A stretch of DNA of 64,000 nucleotides from Phenylobacterium deserti (GCF_003254705.1 NZ_QFYR01000001.1:1488001-1552000), one strand, 5' to 3'; positions 8,741 through 17,397 are shown, numbered from the stretch's first letter. Notes: a model not told the origin generated them from the sequence alone. Program-made: numbers and translations.

Positions 8741-8766
8741 GGTGACGCGCCGCCCGGCGGGTCACC
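8741..8766. terminator. Hairpin between convergent genes
   Basis: GGTGAC (8741-8746) pairs with GTCACC (8761-8766), with a GC-rich interior that can extend the stem. It lies between the stop codons of the convergent GST and small lipoprotein genes and could end transcription from both sides. There is no clear T-run. Confidence 0.4.
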
Positions 8767-8768
8767 GC

Positions 8769-8966
8769 CTAGGGAGCGCCTGAGGCGCCGCCGCCAATTG
8801 CGCAGGGGGAGACTGCGCTGGCCCGCGCGAGGGTGCGGTTCATGGCGGCCGCTTCCGCTGGCGAACAGGGGCGCAGCTGCGTTCTGGCGTCCGCAACCTG
8901 CCTGGAACTTGCGCAGCCAGTCGCCGCAAATGCCAACGCAACGATCATTGTGAGCCGTGGCAGCAC
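8769..8966 (-). CDS. Small lipoprotein
   Basis: Predicted exported lipoprotein of 65 aa. A GTG start at 8966 is preceded by GGGAGG with 6-base spacing, which decides the start over the upstream ATG at 8999. The N-terminus gives a short charged region, a hydrophobic stretch and the lipobox FAATGC, so the mature protein would begin at the Cys. The mature part is about 45 residues with two further Cys (RPCSP and VSPCAIGGG) that could form a disulphide. No family is recognised and no function is proposed. Confidence 0.7.
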   Translation of the reverse strand: MLPRLTMIVALAFAATGCASSRQVADARTQLRPCSPAEAAAMNRTLARASAVSPCAIGGGASGAP

Positions 8967-9074
8967 GAAAAACCTCCCTTTTGCTTCTTTGGAAGGCATT
9001 TAGAGGCGACGGTGGAGTTTCGCCACTCGGTCGGCCCGTTTTGGGCCAACGGCTTCACGATTGGCGGTCCGCGC

Positions 9075-9245
9075 CTAGTGCTGGCGCATGCTCTCGAGCA
9101 ACAGACGGACAAGGTCGAACCGCACGATCGCAAGCGCAGCGGCGATCGGCGCGAACACGATCGCCCACCGCCTCCAGCGGCTCAGCCGGCTCTCCGGTTT
9201 CGGCCTGGCGGCGTGGCGCGTACGGATCGGCGGTAGGTCGGTCAT
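9075..9245 (-). CDS. Small single-pass membrane protein (56 aa)
   Basis: Short protein: a basic N-terminal third (HAARPKPESRLSRWRRW), one hydrophobic helix (AIVFAPIAAALAIVRF) and a short tail ending LLLESMRQH. The ATG at 9245 has a GGAGG sequence about 8 bases upstream. A longer frame extends to 9515 but has no matching start signal. Topology suggests an inner-membrane protein with cytoplasmic basic N-terminus. Function unknown. Confidence 0.55.
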   Translation of the reverse strand: MTDLPPIRTRHAARPKPESRLSRWRRWAIVFAPIAAALAIVRFDLVRLLLESMRQH

Positions 9246-9645
9246 GGTCTCGCGCCTCCGACCCGCGCTAGCACCTGGATGCGCGGCGACATAGCCTCGG
9301 CCATTCCGGGCCTGGTCAAGCGACGCCGGCCGGGGGTGCGCCGCCTCGGAGGCGGACCAGACCTGCGCATCGGGACCTCGTTCGTGGCGCAGCGGACAAT
9401 GCTCGAATACGACGCAGCCAGGGTGACTCAGGGGGCGCCCGGTTGGCAGGCATTGCAGCTCTGGTGAGCGCATCTGCCTGTTTTCCAGGCAATCTGCCCC
9501 AGGCAAGCCCACCAAATTGTGCAGCTATGCCAATTCGGCGCCCATCCGCGTCGATGTGCTGCGCGATCCGACGGAGGAGAGACTGAGCATGGCCTGGACG
9601 CCGCGGCGGGTTCGCAGCGGCTCGGCTCAAGACAGGGGAAACCAA
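9246..9645. other. 400-base intergenic region
   Basis: Between the divergent small membrane protein and the outer-membrane barrel gene. Several chance frames cross it on both strands, but none has a good start or recognisable composition. A 6-pair hairpin, TGCCTG (9475-9480) and CAGGCA (9486-9491) around TTTTC, lies about 155 bases before the barrel start codon and may belong to its leader or promoter. Otherwise nothing is seen. Confidence 0.5.
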
Positions 9646-10797
9646 ATGCCGAAAACCAGCCTCTTCATCTCCGCGGCTTTCGCCGCAACACTCGCGATCG
9701 CCGGCGGCGCGGCGGCCGACCCCCTGGCTTCGCCCAGCATGAGCGGACCGCCCGCGGCGAACCCGTCGCCGACGAGCTTCGACGCCGGACCGTTCGGCCA
9801 GGTCTACATCGGCGGGGTGGCGACGGGCCTGGGCCTGGCGCAGAACAATCCGGCGCCGGGTGATGACGACGCCCGCGGCGATGTCAGCAACGCCCAGCTC
9901 TTCATCCAGACCACCGAAGGACCGGTGCAGTTCTTCGTCCAGGCGGGGACCTACTCGATCCCCTCGCTCGGCCTGCCCTACGCCGACGCCTCCACGGTGA
10001 CCGAAGGCACCTTCGGGGCCGTGCCGGTCGCCTATGTGAAGCTGGTCCCCAACGAGCAGATCTCCATCCTCGCCGGCAAGCTGCCGACTCTGGTGGGCGC
10101 CGAGTACACCTTCACCTTCCAGAACATGAACATCGCCCGCGGCCTGCTGTGGAACCAGGAGCCCGCCGTGAGCCGCGGCGTCCAGGTCAACTACGCCAGC
10201 GGACCGGTCAGCGCCTCGGTGTCGTGGAACGACGGCTACTACTCCGACCGGGCCAACTGGGTGTCGGCGGCGGTCAGCTACACGGCCTCACCCTCGGACG
10301 TGATCAGCGTGATCGGCGCCACCAGCCTGTCGACCAACACCCGGGCGAGCTTCGCGACGCCGCCGCTCCAGAACAACAGCTCGATCTTCAACGTGATCTG
10401 GACCCACACCTCGGGCGGGCTCACCATCGTGCCCTACCTCCAGTACAGCCAGGTCGAGGCCGACGAGGAGCTCGGCATCACGGACGAAGGCTCGACCCTG
10501 GGCGCGGCCGTCCTAGCCAAATACGCCGTGACGCCCGAGTTCAGCCTCGCCGCCCGCGCCGAGTACATCAGCTCGTCGGGCGACGCCGCCTCGGGCGCGC
10601 CCAACCTGCTCTACGGCGCCGGCAGCAAGGCCTTCTCGGCCACGGTGACCCCCACCTGGCAGAAGGGCGTCCTGTTCGTCCGCGGCGAGCTGTCCTACGT
10701 GCGCCTCAGCGACTTCGAGTCGGGGCTCGGGTTCGGCGGCGCCGGCGAGGACCGCAACCAGGTCCGCGCGATGGCCGAGGCCGGCATCCTGTTCTAG
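9646..10797 (+). CDS. Outer-membrane beta-barrel protein (porin-like)
   Basis: Exported 383-aa protein. A signal peptide (MPKTSLFISAAFAATLAIAG, cleavage after AAA near residue 24) is followed by alternating amphipathic strands with many Gly, Ser, Tyr and aromatic girdle residues, ending in a terminal strand with final Phe (EAGILF) as required for BAM insertion. Segments such as AGKLPTLVGAEYTF and NMNIARGLLWNQEP resemble the BBP2/OmpL-like putative porins. ATG 9646 follows an AGGGGAAA ribosome binding site; upstream frame extension is rejected. Substrate unknown. A 12-pair hairpin follows the stop. Confidence 0.85.
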   Translation: MPKTSLFISAAFAATLAIAGGAAADPLASPSMSGPPAANPSPTSFDAGPFGQVYIGGVATGLGLAQNNPAPGDDDARGDVSNAQLFIQTTEGPVQFFVQAGTYSIPSLGLPYADASTVTEGTFGAVPVAYVKLVPNEQISILAGKLPTLVGAEYTFTFQNMNIARGLLWNQEPAVSRGVQVNYASGPVSASVSWNDGYYSDRANWVSAAVSYTASPSDVISVIGATSLSTNTRASFATPPLQNNSSIFNVIWTHTSGGLTIVPYLQYSQVEADEELGITDEGSTLGAAVLAKYAVTPEFSLAARAEYISSSGDAASGAPNLLYGAGSKAFSATVTPTWQKGVLFVRGELSYVRLSDFESGLGFGGAGEDRNQVRAMAEAGILF

Positions 10798-10809
10798 GCG
10801 CCCGCTGCA

Positions 10810-10849
10810 CCGTCGACCTCGCCCGCCCAAGGCGCGCCGAGGTCGACGG
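10810..10849. terminator. Bidirectional 12-pair terminator-like hairpin
   Basis: CCGTCGACCTCG (10810-10821) is the perfect reverse complement of CGAGGTCGACGG (10838-10849), with a 16-base loop that can fold further. It lies between the convergent barrel and hydrolase genes, 13 bases after one stop and 27 after the other. There is no T-run. Confidence 0.55.
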
Positions 10850-10876
10850 CCTGCCTGCCCGCAGCCCTGCCGATCG

Positions 10877-11716
10877 CTAGGGCTGCGGCGCCGGGGCGTC
10901 AGCGAACCGCCCGGCCCCTGCGGCGACCGGCGGGCGGCCCGCCACGCTGTGCTCCACCACCCAATCCAGCGCGAAGTCCGCCACCGCTTCCCAGCCGGGC
11001 TCCAGGCAGGTCCAGTGCGAGCGGTCCGGATAAAGCTTGAACTCGGTGACCGACGCCGCCCGTTTCTGGTGCTCGTAGATCGCCCGCGTCATGCTGGCGT
11101 CGGCGATCAGGTCCTTGCCGCCGGCGATCAGCAGCAGCGGCGGCCGCACGGGGCTGTCCCAGTGGATCTTCCCGGCCCCGCCCAGCACCCCGTCCCAGTA
11201 CACCTTGCCGGCGGTCGGCACGATGTAGCGGTCGTAGTGCGCGTCCTTCAGATCCTCGGGCAGCCCGTTGGCGAACCGGCGGTGGAAGAACTCCCGCGTC
11301 ATGGACTTCACCTTGCCGCCGCTGAACGGATCGCCCAGCACCGGCAGGGCCGAAACGATGGCGTGCGGCGCCAGCGCCACGCCCGGCGTCGGCGCCGGAT
11401 CGATCGCCACGCCCGCCGCGCCCAGCCCGCGATCCAGCAGGTGCTGCACCCACACCCCGCCCGCCGAGTGACCGATCAGGATCGGCGGCTCGGCCAGCGC
11501 TTCGATCTGGCGCATGTAGCTGTCGACGATCGCCTTAGGCCCGATCTTGGTCAGCGCCTGTCGCGGCGCGGCCCGCAGGTCCGCCGGATCGCCCTCGTCA
11601 TAGGGCCAGTCGGGGGCCACCACGTGAAAGCCCCGCGCTTCGAAGCGGGCCTTCCACCCTTCCCAGCTCAGCGAATTGAGCCAGGCGCCATGGATCAGCA
11701 TCACTGTCTTGGTCAC
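10877..11716 (-). CDS. Alpha/beta hydrolase
   Basis: Soluble hydrolase of 279 aa. The oxyanion strand VMLIHGAWLN and nucleophile elbow GHSAGG (Ser84) are clear; the acid lies near AGGKDLIADAS and the His in DRSHW near residue 235, giving a full triad. The GTG at 11716 follows GAAGGAG with suitable spacing, so the 44-residue upstream extension is rejected. Substrate unknown; the family includes esterases and lactonases. The gene lies directly downstream of a same-strand AraC-type regulator gene, whose stop is about 135 bases before its start, so the two may be linked. Confidence 0.9.
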   Translation of the reverse strand: MTKTVMLIHGAWLNSLSWEGWKARFEARGFHVVAPDWPYDEGDPADLRAAPRQALTKIGPKAIVDSYMRQIEALAEPPILIGHSAGGVWVQHLLDRGLGAAGVAIDPAPTPGVALAPHAIVSALPVLGDPFSGGKVKSMTREFFHRRFANGLPEDLKDAHYDRYIVPTAGKVYWDGVLGGAGKIHWDSPVRPPLLLIAGGKDLIADASMTRAIYEHQKRAASVTEFKLYPDRSHWTCLEPGWEAVADFALDWVVEHSVAGRPPVAAGAGRFADAPAPQP

Positions 11717-11851
11717 GACGCCATCTCCTTCGGATGGTTTGCGGCGGGCAGGGCGCCGGCCGACGGGCGGCTCCAAATCTCGGGCCCGAGGCCGCCCGCC
11801 GTCTTGTACGAAAATGATCTCCCCGCAGCGCCGCGCGCACGCCCTCAACGA

Positions 11852-12784
11852 TCAGCTCAGACGGTCCTGGCGCCAGCGGCCCGGCGTCGCCCCGACCATC
11901 TTGCGGAACACGCGGGTGAAGTGGCTCTGGTCGGTGAACCCGCATACCTGCGCCACCTCGGCCAGGGACGCCGCCGGCGTCAGCAGCAGGTCCTTGGCCT
12001 TGTCGATGCGGCGCCCCATCAGCCAGCGATGCGGCGGCATCTGCACGGTGCGCCGGAACGCACGGGCGAAGTGCCCGACCGACAGCCCGCAGGCGGCGGC
12101 AAGATCGCCCAGGCGCACGTCGCCGGCCAGGTTCTCCTCCATCAGCGCCTTGGCCCGCCGCTCCTGCCACCCCGCCAGCTTCGCAGCCCCGGGCGCGCGG
12201 CGCAGCCCGCCGCCATAGGTCCGCGCCACGTGCGAGGCTAGCGCCCAGCCCAGCTGGTCCAGGAACAGGGTGGTGGGCGCCCGCCGCCCGTCCAGCGCCG
12301 GCAGCAGCGACAGGGCGAGCTCGCGGATCGCCGGATCGTCCAGCGGCGCATGCGCCCGAGGCACGGCATGAGTGGGCACGGCATGAGTGGGCGCGGCATG
12401 GGTGGGCGGAGAGCCCGTCCGCGGCGCCGCCAGGTCCTCATAGAGGCTCAGCGGCATGTGGAAGATCACCTCGTCGAACGGGCTCGTCATCCGCCCGCCC
12501 AGGTCGCGCCGCAGGTCCAGGATGTTGACCCCGCCCGCCGGGGTGACCAGCGGCCGGCTGCGCGCCCCGTCCAGGCTCAGGTCGGCCACCATCGGCCGGA
12601 GCTGCACATGCACCAGCACCGCATTTTCGAACTGCGGATAGCCGGCGAACTCGTGGTCGCAGCCGCCATAGCGCACCCGGGTGATGTCCACCGCGCCGGA
12701 GCCCAGCTGCCGCGTCGCCAACCGCGGCGCGTCCGCCAACCCGTACCATTCGCCGAACTGGTTCAGGGACGTCTCGCCAGCCAT
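11852..12784 (-). CDS. AraC-family transcriptional regulator
   Basis: DNA-binding regulator of 310 aa. The C-terminal HTH pair is clear: RLGDLAAACGLSVGHFARAFRR and SLAEVAQVCGFTDQSHFTRVFRK (about 225-300). The N-terminal half is a divergent ligand or dimer domain. Between them is a linker with three near-identical five-residue repeats (PTHAA/PTHAV, residues 127-141), encoded by a 15-base tandem repeat. The ATG at 12784 begins MAGETSLNQFGEWYG; the frame continues upstream across the divergent kinase gene and is an artefact. Likely targets are the hydrolase at 10877 or itself, from position only. Confidence 0.92.
   Translation of the reverse strand: MAGETSLNQFGEWYGLADAPRLATRQLGSGAVDITRVRYGGCDHEFAGYPQFENAVLVHVQLRPMVADLSLDGARSRPLVTPAGGVNILDLRRDLGGRMTSPFDEVIFHMPLSLYEDLAAPRTGSPPTHAAPTHAVPTHAVPRAHAPLDDPAIRELALSLLPALDGRRAPTTLFLDQLGWALASHVARTYGGGLRRAPGAAKLAGWQERRAKALMEENLAGDVRLGDLAAACGLSVGHFARAFRRTVQMPPHRWLMGRRIDKAKDLLLTPAASLAEVAQVCGFTDQSHFTRVFRKMVGATPGRWRQDRLS
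12361..12405. repeat. 15-base tandem repeat, 3 copies, inside the AraC gene
   Basis: Units at 12361-12375, 12376-12390 and 12391-12405; the first two are identical (GCACGGCATGAGTGG) and the third differs at two positions. Unit length is a multiple of 3, so copy-number change keeps frame and would lengthen or shorten the inter-domain linker by five residues (THAVP-type). Confidence 0.95.
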
Positions 12785-12914
12785 GGCGCGCTCCGTGAAG
12801 GATGCCCAGGCACTATACCGCTCGGACCCCCTCCCGAACAGGAACCACCGGACGCCCTCGGCCCGGCGGCGCCGGATCTTGCCACCACTGTCGCCGTTCC
12901 GCGTTGGGAGGGGA

Positions 12915-13952
12915 ATGGCCGGTCGCCCTGCATCCGAACACAAGCCTGAGCTGATCGGCACGGAAGTGGCCGAGCTGCTCATCGCCAACGCGCGCGAGTA
13001 CGCGATCATGCGGCTCGACGACGACGGCCGCATCCTGACCTGGAGCCCCGGCGCCCAGCTGATCTTCGGGTTCTCCCCGGAGGACGCGGTCGGCGAGCTT
13101 GCGCACATCTTCTTCGTCGCCTCGGACATCGCCGCAAAGGCGCCGGAGCTCGAGCTGGAAGTCGCCCGCCGGGAAGGCCGCGCCGAGAACAGCCGCTGGC
13201 ACGTCCGCAAGGACGGCGGACGCTTCTGGGGCAACGGCGTGACCATGCGCCTGAACGACGAGGCCGGCTTCGTCAAAATCCTGCGGGACGAGACGGCGTC
13301 GAAGCTCGCCGACGAACAGCGCGTCCTGCTGCTCAACGAGTTGAACCACCGTATCAAGAACACGCTCGCGACGGTGCAGTCGATCACCGAGCAGACCCTG
13401 CGCAACGCAAAGGTCGACGCCGGAACGCGCGAGAGCCTGACCAGCCGCCTCATGGCCCTGTCGGAGGCGCACGACGTCCTGGTGCAGCAGAACTGGGCCG
13501 CCGCCGACGTCCACGCCATCGTCGCCAAGGCGCTGGGCCCGCACGCCCACGGCGATGGCCGGCTGAACGCAGACGGACCGCCCCTGCGGGTCAGCCCTCA
13601 GCAGGCGGTCGCCCTGTCCCTGGCGCTGCACGAGCTGGCCACCAACGCCGTAAAGCATGGCGCCCTTTCAACGCCCGCCGGCCAGATCGCCATCACCTGG
13701 AACACCGCCCTCGACGGCGAGGGCCATCGGTACATGAACCTCCTTTGGCAGGAGACCGGCGGCCCGCCGGTCAGCCAGCCTCAGGAGACCGGCTTCGGTA
13801 TGCGGCTGCTGGCCAAGACCTTCGGGCACGAGAACGGCGACGCCGCGCACGTCGACTTTTCGCCGGAGGGCCTGAGGTGCGTCCTGGACCTCAACCTCTC
13901 GTCGGCCGCCGAAACCCCCATCCTCGACGTCGACGCGGAACGTCGCCGCTAG
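12915..13952 (+). CDS. HWE-family sensor histidine kinase with PAS domain
   Basis: Soluble 345-aa kinase. An N-terminal PAS domain (about 15-125, with GRILTWSPGAQLIFGFSPED) precedes an HWE catalytic core: phospho-acceptor His145 in LNELNHRIKNTLATVQS, Asn244 in HELATNAVKHGAL, and the diagnostic W-x-E in LWQETGG (278-280). The usual HWE glycine box GFGMRLL is present. No receiver domain or adjacent response regulator occurs, so the partner is elsewhere. PAS of this group can bind flavin, but the LOV cysteine motif is not seen. ATG 12915 follows GGGAGGGGA. It is divergent from the AraC gene. Confidence 0.93.
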   Translation: MAGRPASEHKPELIGTEVAELLIANAREYAIMRLDDDGRILTWSPGAQLIFGFSPEDAVGELAHIFFVASDIAAKAPELELEVARREGRAENSRWHVRKDGGRFWGNGVTMRLNDEAGFVKILRDETASKLADEQRVLLLNELNHRIKNTLATVQSITEQTLRNAKVDAGTRESLTSRLMALSEAHDVLVQQNWAAADVHAIVAKALGPHAHGDGRLNADGPPLRVSPQQAVALSLALHELATNAVKHGALSTPAGQIAITWNTALDGEGHRYMNLLWQETGGPPVSQPQETGFGMRLLAKTFGHENGDAAHVDFSPEGLRCVLDLNLSSAAETPILDVDAERRR

Positions 13953-14080
13953 CTGATGGGCTTGTCTGCAGTCGGCCTTCTGTTCCAGGGCAGGCATCGC
14001 GAGGCCACGCAAGTTGCACGGCGACTCTGGAGAGCCGGACCTAGGTGGGCTGGCGATGGCGGCCAGACGCTCTCGCGGCA

Positions 14081-14101
14081 GCTTCGCGCCAGCAGCGGGC
14101 G
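14081..14101. repeat. Decayed copy of the GCGGACAT-type repeat core
   Basis: The sequence GCTTCGCGCCAGCAGCGG is shared with the repeat at 17376-17392. Here the flanking ATGTCC arm is lost, so it looks like a decayed copy. Confidence 0.45.
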
Positions 14102-14109
14102 TAGTCCGG

Positions 14110-14682
14110 CTAGTGCAACAGCGCCCTTGCCGCCCGGTCTGTACCAAGCGCACTTTCAGGAGGCTTGCCGCCGACCATGGGCGGCTCGTTCTGCCAGCAG
14201 TCCTTAAGTCGCGCCTTGCTCTTCTCCCACCAGGCGTAGTTAGGACCCATCAGGTCGGTGCGACTGACCCGGTCCATCCAACTGGAACCACTCGGACCAG
14301 ACAGGGTGGTGGTCGCCACGTGGAAGGTGATGCGGTTGGGAGGACTATTCGGAGGATTGATCCTGGCCGGCGGCAGGTCCGATGCCGATTGCACGACTTC
14401 GGACAGCGCGGCGCACGTCCGGCCGTCCACCCATTGATGCTTCACCGTGTTGGCGCGCCCCCGGGTGACCATTTCCCGCCGCTCCAAGATGAAGAAGAAC
14501 GCCCCGCCTTTGTTGGTGACGCGCGTCACCAAGGCCACATCCGTCCGATCGAGACCCGGCGACAGGCTGCTTTGGGTCAAGGTGAGCCAAAGCCAGGCAT
14601 TGTGTCCGTCCTGCGTTGCGGCCGGCCCAGCCGCCAGAAGCGCGGCAGCAAAGCCTAGGGCGCCGACCTGGGTCGCTCTCAT
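14110..14682 (-). CDS. Secreted protein, paralogue of the product at 18703
   Basis: Predicted periplasmic protein of 190 aa with a signal peptide (ALGFAAALLAAGPAATQDG). The ATG at 14682 has GGAGG 6 bases upstream. It aligns with the protein at 18703-19284 through a shared core: HQWVDGRTCAAL here against HQWIDSRACPAL there, a proline-rich middle with F-x-V, and a C-terminal W-x(5)-R-[ST]-D...AWW...CW block. Two Cys (in RTC and DCW) are conserved and may form a disulphide. No known family is recognised and no function is assigned. Confidence 0.75.
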   Translation of the reverse strand: MRATQVGALGFAAALLAAGPAATQDGHNAWLWLTLTQSSLSPGLDRTDVALVTRVTNKGGAFFFILERREMVTRGRANTVKHQWVDGRTCAALSEVVQSASDLPPARINPPNSPPNRITFHVATTTLSGPSGSSWMDRVSRTDLMGPNYAWWEKSKARLKDCWQNEPPMVGGKPPESALGTDRAARALLH

Positions 14683-14827
14683 CACCAGCCTCCACCTGCC
14701 GCCTTGTGGCAGTTCCGTGAGGACCGACCGTGCTGTCAACGGCCTCGCGAGGGCTGCTGCGCGCCGGGAGCGGACATCGGGACCCGCACGATGGCTGGGC
14801 TTAGCTCCCGATGGCGGGCCCCCTTAT
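14683..14827. repeat. Intergenic region with a GCGGACAT-type repeat arm
   Basis: The short gap between two minus-strand genes contains GAGCGGACATCGG at 14768-14780, one arm of the dispersed repeat seen at several places between 14 and 19.4 kb. No gene is seen. Confidence 0.45.
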
Positions 14828-15301
14828 TCAACCCCTGGCCAACGCGCTGGCTGCCTTGCCGTCATACCGCCCGCCGAAGCTCGTCTTCAGGTGGGCCATG
14901 ATGGTCCCGACGTTGGCGTCGGGGTTCTGGGCCCGGAAATCTTCGATGGCCTGGCGCAGTTCCGATTCCGTCATCTGCTTCGGGCCATAAGAGGAAAGGA
15001 TCGCCAGTTCGGTTTCAGCGGCCTTGATGCGCTGGTCGACCTTGGACGCATCGCTGCCGGCTTCGACCAGACGCGCGCGCTCGCTCGCGAGGTTCTCCAG
15101 CGTAAGTCTCGTATTCTTCAGGAACTTCGCGACAGTTGCGGCGACCTTTTCATCAGTGACTTCCGTCACGCCGCGCTTGAACTCTTCGGTCGTGATCTGC
15201 GTCGCTTCGCCGATCAGCGTGGTGAGCAGGTCAGCCTTCAGACGATCGTTCAACTTGCGGGCCGCCAGTTGGTCAGCCCTGAGCTCGTCGAGCAATGCCA
15301 T
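14828..15301 (-). CDS. GatB/YqeY-like domain protein
   Basis: Soluble helical protein of 157 aa resembling stand-alone YqeY proteins: MALLDELRADQLAARK, a long helical region, LAILSSYGPKQMTESELRQAI and a tail VGTIMAHLKTSFGGRYDGK, which match the YqeY pattern of LPKQLSEEEL and a glycine/lysine-rich end. YqeY shares the tail domain of GatB that contacts tRNA, but the free-standing protein has no settled role. ATG 15301 follows AAGGA with 7-base spacing; a TTG five codons upstream is less likely. It is more divergent than the usual housekeeping copy. Confidence 0.75.
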   Translation of the reverse strand: MALLDELRADQLAARKLNDRLKADLLTTLIGEATQITTEEFKRGVTEVTDEKVAATVAKFLKNTRLTLENLASERARLVEAGSDASKVDQRIKAAETELAILSSYGPKQMTESELRQAIEDFRAQNPDANVGTIMAHLKTSFGGRYDGKAASALARG

Positions 15302-15708
15302 GTCGCCGTCCTTCAATTCACTCTGCTCGGCAGTTCTCTAGTGGGAGCCGAGACCGCCGTTCAAGCGGGATCGCGCCGCAGGACCACCGCAACAGGCGCC
15401 AGCAATATCCCATGTGCGCGTTCCGTCAGTCGTGCGCCAGGAGCAGACATCGGTCTCCTGCGCAGAAGCGGACATTAAAGTCCCTCATGCGCTGCCGTGA
15501 GCTCCGCAAGGCATACCAGCTTGGCGTCACCGCACGCCCTGCACCGCCGGGCTATTCACCGGCCGAGGCCTAGAATGGCGGCGGCCTCGTTCTATGGTCT
15601 TCTACGCCAACAAGCAGCTGCCCTTCCGTCGCCATCTGGCGTGGCGGCCGCGGCCGCATCGGACGGCCGTTCTGCTGGCCGTCCTCAAGCGGTGACCATG
15701 GCGCGCGC
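15302..15708. other. 400-base intergenic region with repeat arms
   Basis: Contains two GCGGACAT-type arms, GAGCAGACATCGG (15441-15453) and AGAAGCGGACATTAA (15464-15478). The remainder (15480-15708) has short chance frames without good starts. No gene is supported. Confidence 0.5.
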
Positions 15709-16785
15709 TCAGGCCGGCAGAGACTCGGCAACCCGCCGCGGCTCCCGCTCGGGGCGACGTTCGCCGCCAAGGCCCGGCTCAAACGCAATCTGGCGCAGGA
15801 AGCCTAGGATGGCTTGGGCGACAACCTGCGGCTCGGTGTGGTGCAACATGTGGCCGGCGCCCTCGATCACCTGGATCTCGCCGCCAAGCAGTTCGCGGGC
15901 CAACCGCCGGGATTGATGCTCGCAGCTGACGATCTTGTCGCCGTCGCCGCTCATCACCAGAACCGGGCCCACCACCGCCGTCAGTTGCGGCGCCAGCTTG
16001 CCGGCCTCCAGCGGCATCATGGCCGTGTCGGCGGCCGTCGCCCGTAGCTGCGAAGGCCGCAGCGACATGTTGGACGCAAAACCCTGCCGGAAGTGCTCCG
16101 CAACCTTGGCGGGAGAGAACATCTGCTTGAATATGAGCGGCATCATCAGCCGCCCAAGAAGGGGGGACGCCGTGAACCGCATCACGTCGCCCAGCCCAGG
16201 GATAGCGGGAGCCCCCAGCAGGGGTGCATCGATGCGCGCCGTCGGCCAGTAGTAGCCCGACATCAGCACCAGCCCGCGGATCCGTTCCGGCGCGGCCAGC
16301 TGCGCCTGCAGGGCGACGAGCGTTCCCCAGGAGTGGGCAACAAGAACCGCCTCTCCAGCGTTCAGAACGGTCATCGCCTCGAGGAGCAGCCGTGCCTGGG
16401 CTTCCGCCGTCCACGGACGGTTCCGCGGCCGTTCGCTGTAGCCGAAACCCGGCCGATCGAAGGCGATGACGCGGTAGCGTTGCGCCAGCGCGTCGACCAG
16501 GCCGGAGAGCACGTAGTCCTCCGAACTGACCCCGTTCCCGTGGACCAGAACCAGCGTCGGCCCTTGTCCGCGCTCCTGGTAATGCAGGCGAACCCCGTCC
16601 ACGGTCACAAAACGGCCCGCCGGCGGTCTGCGCCGTTCCGTCCGCTTGGCCGCCAGGTGATTTCCGACCGCAGCTGCGATCAATGCCCCGATGGCGACGG
16701 CGGCGAACCCGGCCTTGAGCGGGAGCGCGCCGGTGGCGCGCGATGTCTTGCCGCCGGCCGATAGCCTGGCAGTGAGCTGGTTCAT
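15709..16785 (-). CDS. Alpha/beta hydrolase with N-terminal membrane anchor
   Basis: Hydrolase of 358 aa. A single hydrophobic helix (residues 24-43) precedes the fold, suggesting an inner-membrane anchor. Then come LVLVHGNGVSSED (oxyanion strand), AFDRPGFGYSERP, the nucleophile elbow AHSWGT with Ser152, the acid near MSGDGDKIVS and His in GAGHMLHH. This layout is typical of epoxide-hydrolase/haloperoxidase-like esterases. ATG 16785 (MNQLTARLS) follows AAGAAG; upstream codons to 16854 lack a binding site. Substrate unknown. It lies at the end of the accessory-looking stretch, without obvious partners. Confidence 0.88.
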   Translation of the reverse strand: MNQLTARLSAGGKTSRATGALPLKAGFAAVAIGALIAAAVGNHLAAKRTERRRPPAGRFVTVDGVRLHYQERGQGPTLVLVHGNGVSSEDYVLSGLVDALAQRYRVIAFDRPGFGYSERPRNRPWTAEAQARLLLEAMTVLNAGEAVLVAHSWGTLVALQAQLAAPERIRGLVLMSGYYWPTARIDAPLLGAPAIPGLGDVMRFTASPLLGRLMMPLIFKQMFSPAKVAEHFRQGFASNMSLRPSQLRATAADTAMMPLEAGKLAPQLTAVVGPVLVMSGDGDKIVSCEHQSRRLARELLGGEIQVIEGAGHMLHHTEPQVVAQAILGFLRQIAFEPGLGGERRPEREPRRVAESLPA

Positions 16786-16917
16786 GAGATCTTCTTGGAA
16801 TGTGAGGACGCACGGCGACCTCTTCGGCATGATCAACATTGTGCAGCGCAACATCGTTCCGCAGCGAGTCGATCGAAGACCTAATTGCCCGACGCATTGG
16901 ACGCGGTGCGTTCGCGC

Positions 16918-17244
16918 CTACCCCTGCTCATCATGGCTGCGGTCCGCTTCGCTGGCTTCGGTCGCGAGTTCGCTCGTCACAGCTCGCCGGTGTCGCCGGG
17001 CAGCTCGCTTGTAGGCGACAAAGCCGGCCACCATGGACAACAAGACGATCGCCGCAACGAAGATGGGAAAGTCAGCGAGTTCGTAGCTGTAGAACCGAAG
17101 AACGCCGTAGCTCACGCCGAAGGCGACCGCTCCGACGGACACGCCGGCCATGAGCGATCCGCCCGTGGGTTTGGGCGCATAGGTCTCTGCTCGGATCGAC
17201 GCTCGTTTGCGTGCGCTGTCAGGTGCCATGGATTGCCGTAGCAT
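16918..17244 (-). CDS. Small membrane protein, function unknown
   Basis: About 108 aa with two hydrophobic helices (LMAGVSVGAVAFGVSYGVL and FPIFVAAIVLLSMVAGFVAY) joined by a short aromatic loop, a basic segment (KRAARRHRRAV) after the second helix and an acidic tail. The start is uncertain: ATG at 17244 or 17229, or a TTG at 17283; none has a strong ribosome binding site. Probably an inner-membrane hairpin protein with both ends in the cytoplasm. No family recognised. Confidence 0.55.
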   Translation of the reverse strand: MLRQSMAPDSARKRASIRAETYAPKPTGGSLMAGVSVGAVAFGVSYGVLRFYSYELADFPIFVAAIVLLSMVAGFVAYKRAARRHRRAVTSELATEASEADRSHDEQG

Positions 17245-17369
17245 CTGGCGACCGGCTTGCAGAGCGCCGTTGACGCTCGGCAAAGGCCTACGTTCTGATG
17301 TTCATGCCGGCCGCCTTCGGAACGTCAGCGTTCGCCGCCGGTAAAAATCCGCTCTCCGGATCGATCTTG

Positions 17370-17397
17370 ATGTCCGCTTCGCGCCAGCAGCGGACGT
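17370..17397. repeat. GCGGACAT-type inverted repeat
   Basis: ATGTCCGC (17370-17377) and GCGGACGT (17390-17397) form an inverted repeat around CTTCGCGCCAGCA-like sequence. It sits in the gap between two minus-strand genes (17245-17459), which otherwise shows nothing. Confidence 0.7.

Noticed and set aside
9279..9467. 62-codon plus-strand frame in the 9.2-9.6 kb gap
   Set aside because: No ribosome binding site, no hydrophobic or domain signal, and arginine/glycine-rich composition typical of shadow frames.
11852..13528. 558-codon minus-strand frame extending the AraC gene upstream
   Set aside because: The extra 248 residues are antisense to the HWE kinase PAS and HisKA regions. The ATG at 12784 gives the normal AraC length.
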